A program made the position numbers and the translations under genes. A DNA stretch of 5,850 nucleotides from Chlamydiota bacterium (GTDB lineage Bacteria > Chlamydiota > Chlamydiia > Chlamydiales > Rhabdochlamydiaceae). Below the pieces are notes generated by a model, which saw only the letters and a list, made by a program, of their open reading frames with translations, was not told the origin of the DNA and made no database searches. How positions within the stretch are numbered: the stretch's first letter is position 1; every line of letters starts with the position of its first letter. This document shows, piece after piece, positions 1 to 5,623 of the stretch. The stretch spans positions 1 through 5,850 of the forward strand of contig DAIEPN010000119.1 of the NCBI GenBank assembly GCA_027348355.1. Direction: 5' to 3'.

Positions 1-56
1 AGTTGTAAAAGGCCTAGTTTGTTCTTAATCACTTTCTGATAAATGGGAAAATTCAT
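1..56 (-). CDS. Transposase N-terminus, probably IS481-like (partial, cut by window edge)
   Basis: Reading the minus strand from an ATG at 56-54 gives MNFPIYQKVIKNKLGLLQ and then the window ends. A good Shine-Dalgarno (AAGGAG, minus strand, 69-64) lies 7 bases before the ATG, which supports this start. The KxKLGLLxL start resembles the beginning of IS481-type transposases, in which this helix precedes a helix-turn-helix region and a DDE integrase core. That match is from memory and only 18 residues are visible, so the family is an inference. The minus-strand sequence TGTGATATAAAAC at about 83-71 has the TGT start expected of an IS481 left end and would leave a very short leader before the gene. 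It lies on the opposite strand to the main gene. If the assignment is wrong, it is simply the start of an unknown minus-strand gene. Confidence 0.5.
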   Translation of the reverse strand, partial: MNFPIYQKVIKNKLGLLQ

Positions 57-82
57 TTTTGTTCTCCTTGTTTTATATCACA

Positions 83-229
83 CTAAGGAGAAACGGTAAT
101 CTATTTTTTAGATTTTGTCAGATTAAATTAGGTTTAGTACACCTTACTCCAGAAGAAGCCAAGGATCCGGAAGGAGCGTATTACTTGCGTTTCGAAGATG
201 ATTCTGTTCCTCCATGTCCCATATCCTAA
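83..229 (+). pseudogene. Remnant of an unidentified plus-strand coding sequence
   Basis: The frame that ends at TAA 227-229 is open back to position 29 but has no ATG near its start. Its last 30 or so codons read like real protein: KLGLVHLTPEEAKDPEG, then a stretch including YYLRFEDDSVPP. The first part (to about 112) is less protein-like and overlaps the presumed IS481 left end. The segment sits between the presumed IS481 end and the 3' side of the IS200-like element, so it is probably host gene debris trapped between two insertions. I do not recognise the protein. It has the same orientation as the beheaded TPR gene at 730-1037 and might be an upstream part of that same gene, but nothing in the sequence proves this. 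Confidence 0.35.
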
Positions 230-641
230 ATTCTCCTTCATCCTCGTGCTGATTCTCTATATATTGTTTAATCATATCCTCATTTACAGCCCCTACAGTT
301 GAGCAAAAATATCCTCGCACTCATAGATGCTGTCCCCAATATCTCTTCTGTAATTCCTTAAATTCTCTTTGCAAACGGTAAGAATTTTTGCCTTTCAGAT
401 ATTGAATGATTTTTGAGGGTGTTTGATCTGTCTGACATGATATCAACATATGAATATGTTTAGATCTAACGTTTCCACTCACAATTTTTATTCCTCTACT
501 CTCACAAATTTCTCGTAAAATTTGACGTGTTCCTATTGCTGATACACCTTTTAACACCCCATAATTATATTTTGTTTTCCATACAAAATGATATTTGATG
601 TCATGAATCGTATGAACTCCCTTGCGATACCTATCAGTCAT
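225..641 (-). pseudogene. tnpA: IS200/IS605 family Y1 transposase TnpA, interrupted by a premature stop
   Basis: TnpA of this family is a small HUH single-strand transposase that cuts and joins DNA at end hairpins through a tyrosine. The minus strand reads MTDRYRKGVHTIHDIKYHFV from an ATG at 641-639, with GGAG 4 bases upstream. An ATG 20 codons further out, at 701, is also in frame but has poorer family support. The HUH motif is visible as H62-I63-H64. The gene stops at TGA 323-321 directly after RYWGQHL, where the family normally has W-A-R-G-Y-F. Past the stop the same frame continues as VRGYFCSTVGAVNED and then IKQYIENQ, so the presumed catalytic tyrosine (codon 127, at 263-261) is cut off. 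A TGG to TGA change would explain it. The natural end is probably near 225, but the frame stays open to 146-144, reading into flanking DNA. Without readthrough, the 106-residue product should be inactive. Confidence 0.8.
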
Positions 642-704
642 TTTTCTCCATCCCCTTCTTTCAAAGTATTCGCAGATTCGAGCATTATATGCTAAAGACA
701 ATTC

Positions 705-716
705 CGCCTAAAGGCG
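705..716. repeat. Perfect hairpin at the IS200-like left end
   Basis: CGCC, loop TAAA, GGCG forms a 4-bp perfect stem. It lies 63 bases upstream of the preferred TnpA start, on the 5' side of the transposase gene. IS200/IS605 TnpA recognises short subterminal hairpins as single-stranded DNA, and the position fits the left-end hairpin. It is too short and has no following T-run to be a convincing terminator. Confidence 0.55.
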
Positions 717-718
717 AA

Positions 719-729
719 GGTTTTCAACC
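719..729. repeat. Second small hairpin next to the IS200-like end
   Basis: GGTT, loop TTC, AACC is a perfect 4-bp stem lying 2 bases outside the first hairpin. It may belong to the IS end or mark the junction with the interrupted TPR gene. Within a few codons of it (about 735 on), the plus-strand frame begins to read as TPR protein. It is short enough to occur by chance. Confidence 0.35.
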
Positions 730-1037
730 AGGGGCGTGGAAATAAATCCCAAAAAGCTATCGAGGTGTTAACAAAACGTTTAGGTATTCAATTGGAAATG
801 CTTAATAAGGGTTATAACTTAGACGAAAACCAGATTCTGGATTCGTTATGTGATCTAGGTAGTATTTGCTCTGATGCGGGACTACATAGCGAATCTAGCG
901 ATTACTATAGACAGGCTTACAATCAACTAGAAGCTATAGCAGGAAAAGATGTCTATGAACACCCACGATACAATGATATTTCAAGCAAACGATTGATTAG
1001 CATAAGCATGTCCGCCAGAGCAGAGTTACATGAATAA
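730..1037 (+). pseudogene. 3' fragment of a TPR-repeat protein, beheaded by the IS200-like element
   Basis: A frame ending at TAA 1035-1037 can start at GTG 765, giving 90 residues, but it stays open upstream to about 696. The codons just before the GTG (NKSQKAIEV) already read as TPR helix, so the GTG is unlikely to be the original start. No good Shine-Dalgarno precedes it. The core, residues about 26-60 from the GTG, has the TPR look: LDSLCDLGSICSDAG, then YYRQAYNQLEAI. This corresponds to helix A with the L..LG.. pattern and helix B with Y..A. The last 35 residues are polar with no recognisable motif. It lies 139 bases before the large NTase-TPR gene on the same strand, and may be the remains of a neighbouring TPR family member. 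Whether any protein is still made is unknown. Confidence 0.6.
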
Positions 1038-1134
1038 CTCTATTATTGTTTTATCAGACATTCTCGAGATCGACCTTTCTTAGGTACTATGCAAAGCAAA
1101 AATAGAAAAAGTTATTGCAAATCTTTATAAAAAA

Positions 1135-1161
1135 TTTACAATTATTATTTCTTATTTTAAT
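1135..1161 (+). promoter_or_regulatory. Possible promoter of the NTase-TPR gene (weak)
   Basis: The leader between 1038 and 1176 is strongly AT-rich from about 1097. TTTACA at 1135-1140 could be a -35 box and TTTAAT at 1156-1161 a -10 box. The 15-base spacing is shorter than ideal and would leave only about 10 bases of leader. An alternative is TTGCAA at 1115-1120 with TATTAT at 1143-1148, spaced too widely. In DNA this AT-rich such matches are expected by chance. No terminator-like hairpin was seen between 1038 and 1134. Confidence 0.2.
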
Positions 1162-1164
1162 TAC

Positions 1165-1169
1165 AGGGA
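1165..1169 (+). promoter_or_regulatory. Ribosome binding site of the NTase-TPR gene
   Basis: AGGGA lies 7 bases before the ATG at 1177. This spacing is standard and fixes the start of the 1253-residue reading frame. Confidence 0.6.
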
Positions 1170-1176
1170 AAAAGCT

Positions 1177-4100
1177 ATGAGCTCTGTATTTTCTGCATCC
1201 AGGCAAAATCTACAAAAAAATTTTCTAGAAGCATGGCCACATCTTCTAGAAAATCCTATAAAAAACTACCAAGGATACCAAATCACTTTCACAGTCTTTG
1301 AGAAAAGAATTTTTTGCACTGTGGAAAAGGATAGTATTATAAGAAAGAACATCCCAGTGGTTGCCTTATCCGACTATGAATTTTCTGAGAAGTTTCCACC
1401 TTCGAACTTAATTACTTTTGACCAATTTCATCGAATACTGTTTTTAGGGGAAAGAGGAGGATTAAAAGGAGGGGGTTGTTGCCAATCAAAAGGTGGAGAA
1501 GGTACTGATCCTTTACTTGGCGGCCAACAAAGAAATTATCTCTCTGTAAAAAGTTTTCCACTAGAAAAAGCGTTAGCGCAGCTCGGACAGAGAACTGATG
1601 AAGAAATGAAAGGCTTTCTTGAAGCGAAATTACTTGAAAATTCTTATTATAAAATCTCTGATTCGGAAGAGAAAAAAATTTGGGAAAAACAAGGGTCTGA
1701 ATCCATAGTTATCCCGAAACAAATTGATCGAATGCTTGCGAATGAAATCCTAAAAAAAATCTATTCTAATTTAACTTTTCTTCCGACTGAAGAAGAGAAT
1801 GAAGAAGTAGAAGATTCTGAAGAAAGTTATTATGCGAAATTTGATCAAGCTTATGAATTAGGAAATAGTTATAAACAAGTATTCTATTTAGAAAAAATTG
1901 CTAACAAATTTTTGCAAAAGAAAGATTATCTCAATGCAACCCATTTTTTCAATCAAGCCTTAGCTGCTGCAAAACTCTACGGATTCGATAAAACTACGCA
2001 GGAAAAATTATTGCTGCAGCTCGAATCCATTGAAGCTCTTTTTTTGGAACTTAGCTCTACTGTACAAAGAGGGTATCTTAAAAATTATCAAAATCAACTA
2101 ACTCAAATTCGACTTGATATCAAAGAAACAATCGAAAAACGAACTTCTTTTGTAAAAAAACATGAAGAGATTACCCAAAAATTTAAAAACCTATTAAAGA
2201 AACTCATTGAACATTGCATATCCCTTTTACAGGAATCTGCCCCAACTTCTTATGCTGTTATCTGCTTTGGTTCTATGGCAAGAAAAGAAATGGGGCCCTA
2301 TTCCGATGTAGAATTTGCCTTTCTTTTAAAAGAGGATACAGAACCTAATCGACAGTATTTTCGAAAACTAAGTCGTTTAATTGAACTTAGGATGGTGAAT
2401 CTTGGAGAAACGTTTTTTCCTGTCATTCAATGGCGTAAGGTAGAGAAAGTGTATTTTGATCCAGGGAGTCTCACTCGAAAAGGTTTTAGCTTAGATAAGG
2501 GTGGTGTAGCACCCTTGGGGAAGGAAGGGATTTACGAACTCATAGGAGATCCTAAAACAATTGCTAGCTTTCAAAAAGAGGATTGGATGGGAGGGCAAGG
2601 AGAAATTCCTCTTATCAACGCCTTGATGTACGGAGAAATGGTTATGGGAGATCCTTCCTTACTCACAAGCTATTTCGAAACTATGAGAGGTATTTTAAAT
2701 AATCCATGCGAAGATTCAGATAGAAGTCTTAGAGAAACTCGCGCATTAGAATTATTAAAAGGACACATCCAAGAGTTTGCTCCTTACTTAGGTGATGAAC
2801 GCATTCTTCTTCGTGGATTTGATACAAAAAAAGATCTCTATAGACCTTTACAAATGTCACTGGCTGCACTCGCTCTTTATTATGGATTTGAAGAAGGTAA
2901 TACATATAATATTATTGGCCTTCTTCAGTCTAAAGGCTATCTTTCCAGTCAAGGTGCGAGCAATCTCCAAAAAGCTTTAGAAAATGTCTCTTCTCTCCGC
3001 ATTCGCTCACAAGTATTTTACAGTTCTGAAAAAGCAATCATGTATCATAAAAATACGACAGATCCTGCGCAAAATCTGGGATTGATGCTATTTAGTAAGC
3101 CAGATACCCAAATACTTTTAGAAATTTATCGTGTTCTCATACCTTATCGCCAAAAACTCATGGAATTCTTAACTGGGAAAAGTCTATCTGCATCCAACTT
3201 TTACGAAGAACATTTGGATGAGCATTTTTCTCGAGCAGAAGCCTCTCAAGATTATCAAGCCGCTGAGCAAGAATACGAAAGAGTGGTCGCTCTAAACCCC
3301 AATGATCCAAGAGCTTTGGAAAACTTACAAAGGATCAAGCTTTATACGGAAAGAAGTGAATTATCTTTAAAATACTCATTAGAGCAATTAGCATTATTAA
3401 AAAGAAAACATGGTGATAAAGCACATACCGATTTGGTCATTTGTTTCAATCATATTGGTGGCGTATACAAAGCTTTGCAAAAACATGAAAAAGCACAAAC
3501 GTACTTTTCAATGGCCTTAGAAATGCAAAATAAACTCTCTTGGGGGGGAGGCGAAACATTGGAATCTGCCATTATAAAAGCAAATCAAGGTGTAACTTAT
3601 GTGCTATCGTATGATTTTTCAAAAGGTTTAGCTTTATTAGAAGAAGCCTTGGAAGGTAAAAGACGAATTTTAGGAAGGAATCAACCACATCTAAGTGTAG
3701 CTTTTACACTTATGCATATAGGAAATGCCTATATGCAAATGCAAAACTTTCCTAAGGCATTGGAATATTCTCAGCAAGCCTTAGCCATGTATAAACAAAT
3801 TTTATCGGTAAACGAGGCTCATTTAGATCTAGCCCTTGTTTTAATGAACTTGGGATCCATTTACTTAGAACAAAACGAGCTAATGGAAGCTAAAAAGTAT
3901 TCGCAAGAAGCCTCGCAGATGTATGATAGGGTCTTAAAAGGGAAAAATACTTATTTGGGAGTAGCTGGAAACTTGATGACCATGGGAAAAATTTCTCTTG
4001 AAGAGCAGAATCCTTTACAAGCCAAAACGCACTTGGAAAAAGCCTTACAAATCCAAAGACAGATTCTCGGACAAAACGCTGACCATCTTGAAATAGCTGC

Positions 4101-4938
4101 TTGTTTTGTTGGCTTGGGAGGTACCTATTATATGCTCCAAGATGTAGTCAATGCCAAAAAATGTTGTGAAGATTCATTAGCTATGCATCAAAGAATCTTG
4201 GGGGCAAATGCCGTTCATCTCCATATTGCTGCAGCCCATATGAACCTGGGAGGGATTTGCTTAGCTGAAAAAAATATGCAAAAGTCTATAGAACATAGTC
4301 AAAAATCTCTGGAAATGTATCGTAAAATCTCCCATCTACCCAGTGCAAATATAGCCGGTAATCTACTTAATCTAGGTTCAGCATATCTGCTTTCACAACA
4401 GTTTGATCAAGCACGAATCTATCTTGATGAATCCTTAGAAATATATAAAAAGATTTTAGGAAATAACCTTTCTCATATTAATATTGCAAAAGTCTTAATG
4501 AATCGTGGATTAGCTCTTTCTTCCTTAAAGAAGTTTCAAGAAGCAAAAAAGGATCTGGAAGAATCATTACAAATCTTCAAAACCACCCAAGAATCCAAAC
4601 TTATACAGCTATCTATGTCTCTTGTCTTAGAAAGGCTCGGATATACTTGCGTAAATCTCGGAGACTTCAATAAAGCAATCACTTATTTTGAAGGATTTCT
4701 GGAAGTTTATAAGAAAATTCATGGTAGTGATATTGTTAAGCCAAATGTAGCAACTGCTTTACATAATTTGGGTGGGGCTTATCGTCAATTAAGAAATCCA
4801 AAAAAGGCACTAGAATATTATCAAAAGGCTCAAGATATGCACAAAAAGATCCCTGGCGAAGCAGCGGCTAAAAAAGTTGCCGAACTTACAACCACAATCG
4901 AAAAGCTCAAAAACGAGATGAAAGCTATAAAAAACTAA
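1177..4938 (+). CDS. Large GlnD/DUF294-type nucleotidyltransferase fused to a TPR repeat array
   Basis: This 1253-residue protein has no visible signal peptide or membrane segment. Residues 1-215 are unassigned and include a Gly-rich stretch at 91-116. Residues 218-270 form TPR-like helices, and 285-350 are helical and charged. The nucleotidyltransferase signature follows at 365-380: GSMARKEMGPYSDVEF. G365-S366 is the glycine-serine turn, and D377 and E379 are the presumed metal ligands. Further landmarks are GFSLDKGG (436-443), YELIGDP (453-459) and MGDP (490-493). A helical region at about 520-625 with DLYRPLQ (553-559) and LRIRSQ (607-612) resembles the substrate-binding C-terminal region of GlnD/DUF294 proteins. 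One ordinary TPR lies at about 683-716. From 750 on there are eleven tandem 44-residue TPR units, ending in a Lys/Glu-rich helix. Such enzymes transfer a nucleotide to a protein or small molecule, and TPR arrays bind proteins. I infer a protein-modifying enzyme, possibly a secreted effector; the substrate is unknown. It appears monocistronic and intact, between TPR gene remnants. Confidence 0.85.
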   Translation: MSSVFSASRQNLQKNFLEAWPHLLENPIKNYQGYQITFTVFEKRIFCTVEKDSIIRKNIPVVALSDYEFSEKFPPSNLITFDQFHRILFLGERGGLKGGGCCQSKGGEGTDPLLGGQQRNYLSVKSFPLEKALAQLGQRTDEEMKGFLEAKLLENSYYKISDSEEKKIWEKQGSESIVIPKQIDRMLANEILKKIYSNLTFLPTEEENEEVEDSEESYYAKFDQAYELGNSYKQVFYLEKIANKFLQKKDYLNATHFFNQALAAAKLYGFDKTTQEKLLLQLESIEALFLELSSTVQRGYLKNYQNQLTQIRLDIKETIEKRTSFVKKHEEITQKFKNLLKKLIEHCISLLQESAPTSYAVICFGSMARKEMGPYSDVEFAFLLKEDTEPNRQYFRKLSRLIELRMVNLGETFFPVIQWRKVEKVYFDPGSLTRKGFSLDKGGVAPLGKEGIYELIGDPKTIASFQKEDWMGGQGEIPLINALMYGEMVMGDPSLLTSYFETMRGILNNPCEDSDRSLRETRALELLKGHIQEFAPYLGDERILLRGFDTKKDLYRPLQMSLAALALYYGFEEGNTYNIIGLLQSKGYLSSQGASNLQKALENVSSLRIRSQVFYSSEKAIMYHKNTTDPAQNLGLMLFSKPDTQILLEIYRVLIPYRQKLMEFLTGKSLSASNFYEEHLDEHFSRAEASQDYQAAEQEYERVVALNPNDPRALENLQRIKLYTERSELSLKYSLEQLALLKRKHGDKAHTDLVICFNHIGGVYKALQKHEKAQTYFSMALEMQNKLSWGGGETLESAIIKANQGVTYVLSYDFSKGLALLEEALEGKRRILGRNQPHLSVAFTLMHIGNAYMQMQNFPKALEYSQQALAMYKQILSVNEAHLDLALVLMNLGSIYLEQNELMEAKKYSQEASQMYDRVLKGKNTYLGVAGNLMTMGKISLEEQNPLQAKTHLEKALQIQRQILGQNADHLEIAACFVGLGGTYYMLQDVVNAKKCCEDSLAMHQRILGANAVHLHIAAAHMNLGGICLAEKNMQKSIEHSQKSLEMYRKISHLPSANIAGNLLNLGSAYLLSQQFDQARIYLDESLEIYKKILGNNLSHINIAKVLMNRGLALSSLKKFQEAKKDLEESLQIFKTTQESKLIQLSMSLVLERLGYTCVNLGDFNKAITYFEGFLEVYKKIHGSDIVKPNVATALHNLGGAYRQLRNPKKALEYYQKAQDMHKKIPGEAAAKKVAELTTTIEKLKNEMKAIKN
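3424..4869 (+). repeat. Eleven tandem TPR units of 44 codons (about 132 bases each)
   Basis: Aligning the helix-A landmark (pattern like H-L-x-I-A-x-x-L-x-N-L-G) puts unit starts at residues 750, 794, 838, 882, 926, 970, 1014, 1056, 1100, 1144 and 1188. All steps are 44 residues except the 42-residue step from 1014 to 1056. Most units continue with A-Y, then K-A, then L-E-x-x-L-x-x-x-x-x-I-L-G. The length matches the extended 42-44 residue TPRs of kinesin-light-chain type rather than the canonical 34. Units differ clearly in DNA sequence, so the array is old rather than freshly amplified. Unit 1056 lacks the I-L-G-x-N link before it, which accounts for the two missing residues. Confidence 0.85.
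3542..3548 (+). repeat. Run of seven G inside the coding sequence
   Basis: Seven consecutive G encode part of W789-G-G-G between TPR units 1 and 2 of the large protein. In a strongly AT-rich gene such a tract stands out. Loss or gain of one G would bring a stop codon within about 10 to 25 codons, leaving the enzymatic half and removing most of the TPR array. Confidence 0.6.
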
Positions 4939-5058
4939 TTGCTCTCGTTTTGAGCTACTTAGGTAATTGCTACGATACTTTAGAAAATCTCGGCCAATAT
5001 TATGTCGTCTGCACAGACAAGAACATGGAAAAGGGAAGAATAGCTGAAGCTCGTTATG
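4938..5058 (+). pseudogene. TPR gene remnant directly after the large gene
   Basis: The frame that overlaps the last base of the preceding stop codon reads IALVLSYLGNCYDTLENLG. This has the TPR helix-A pattern seen in the array (compare A-x-V-L-M-N-L-G). It continues as a polar stretch (DKNMEKGRIAEARYE) to a stop at 5112-5114, by which point it has probably run into the IS5 scrap. It has no ATG start and no ribosome binding site of its own. I read it as an internal piece of a second TPR gene rather than a small gene. The exact limits are uncertain and the similarity is short. Confidence 0.4.
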
Positions 5059-5193
5059 AATATTTTATTGAAAAGAGGGTATTTACCAATTATTGGATAT
5101 CAGAGAAATCGTAAAGAAAGAGTGGAAACAGAAGAGATTTATAATTACTTCGGAGCATCAAGAAAAAGGTGGGTAGTTGAAAGAATGCTTTAA
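5056..5193 (+). pseudogene. 3' scrap of an IS5-family transposase
   Basis: One frame from about 5056 to the stop at 5191-5193 reads NILLKRGYLPIIGYQRNRKE, then VETEEIYNYFGASRKRWVVERML. RKRWVVERML matches the C-terminal part of IS5-type DDE transposases, where R-x-x-x-E carries the catalytic glutamate (here R-W-V-V-E, around 5167-5181). The normal continuation, with a lysine about seven residues further on, is missing. So is everything N-terminal: the two catalytic aspartates and most of the domain. The 5' limit is unclear because the neighbouring frame also reads plausibly (YEYFIEKR), which may mean a frameshift at about 5060-5075. The scrap sits between two TPR-coding pieces. An IS5-type element probably inserted into a TPR gene and was then largely deleted. 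Confidence 0.6.
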
Positions 5194-5546
5194 AAAGAGC
5201 TACGACTAACCCAGAACCTATAACAGCACAGGTTTTAATGAATTTAGGAAAAGCCTATTTAGATAGTGGTAACCTACGTGAAGCTAAGGAAATGTTTGAA
5301 AAGGCTTATGCAATGTACAGTAATATTCTCCATAGAATGCCGAATCCGGCGATTGTTCAGACTTGAACGAATCTAAGTTTAGCTTGCTCTCAATTAGGTG
5401 AATTTCAAAATGCTATTTTGTGCGGAAGCAATGTTCTCCAAATGAGCCAACTACTCACTCAAAACCAACCAAATTTTATTACGGCAACAGTGTTAATGAA
5501 TTTAGGAGTTGTTTACTGCGCGCTAAAAGATTTTGAAAACGGAAAG
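5187..5546 (+). pseudogene. TPR-repeat gene remnant with internal stop, cut by IS3
   Basis: The frame from ALKRATTNPEPITAQVLMNL (5187 on) encodes two full TPR units and the start of a third. Helix-A landmarks are QVLMNLG, QT-stop-TNLS and TVLMNLG, spaced 43 residues apart. The intervening parts show typical TPR features: KAYLDSGNLREAKEMFEKAY, then SQLGEFQNAI. A TGA at 5364-5366 interrupts the second unit, where the other units have L or M; a single change from TTA would produce it. The same frame resumes unchanged afterwards, so this is a nonsense mutation and not a frameshift. Coding similarity ends at FENGK (5532-5546), immediately before the IS3-like left end. No start codon with a ribosome site is present; the 5' side is replaced by the IS5 scrap. 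Confidence 0.75.
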
Positions 5547-5601
5547 TGACCTGGCCCCGAGAAATCCATCCGAAAAGAAATAGATGTTCATGCTAAAATT
5601 A

Positions 5602-5615
5602 ACTAAAATTTTAGT
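5602..5615. repeat. 14-bp perfect palindrome in the IS3 leader
   Basis: ACTAAAATTTTAGT is self-complementary. Its first part also forms a direct repeat, since CTAAAATT occurs at 5593-5600 and 5603-5610. It lies 8 bases upstream of the orfA ATG, so it could be an operator or a structure limiting translation of orfA. Being entirely AT-rich, it may also be chance. Confidence 0.35.
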
Positions 5616-5623
5616 ATTGAACA

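Larger units (their letters stand above)
225..730 (-). mobile_element. Decayed IS200/IS605-family element
   Basis: The element consists of the Y1 transposase gene (from 641 downward, minus strand) and a 5' flank with two small perfect hairpins (705-716 and 719-729). The hairpins lie where the left end of an IS200/IS605 element would be. There is no accessory tnpB, so it is of the IS200 single-gene type. The boundaries are approximate. The left end is placed near 719-735 because a foreign TPR reading frame starts to make sense there. The right end is placed near 225 because the unrelated plus-strand coding remnant stops there. I see no convincing right-end hairpin below 230. Together with the premature stop in the transposase gene, this suggests the copy is inactive on its own. 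Confidence 0.65.

Noticed and set aside
163..168. GGATCC palindrome as the right-end hairpin of the IS200-like element
   Set aside because: It is a six-base site with no loop and no longer stem, and it lies within the plus-strand coding remnant.
642..701. 20-residue N-terminal extension of the IS200-like TnpA from ATG 701
   Set aside because: The family normally begins near MTDRYRKG, and GGAG precedes the ATG at 641. The extension is possible but less supported.
1038..1176. Terminator or small RNA between the TPR remnant and the large gene
   Set aside because: Only CTCGAG and AT-rich sequence were found; no stem with a T-run and no recognisable RNA fold.
2792..2980. 62-codon plus-strand frame inside the large gene
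   Set aside because: It lies wholly within the NTase-TPR coding sequence in another frame, with no ribosome site or recognisable protein.
3424..4869. CRISPR or other DNA-level direct-repeat array
   Set aside because: The 132-base period is explained by TPR protein units; the DNA of the units is diverged and fully coding.
4939..4990. Rho-independent terminator after the large gene
   Set aside because: No convincing GC stem followed by a T-run was seen; the region reads as a TPR remnant instead.
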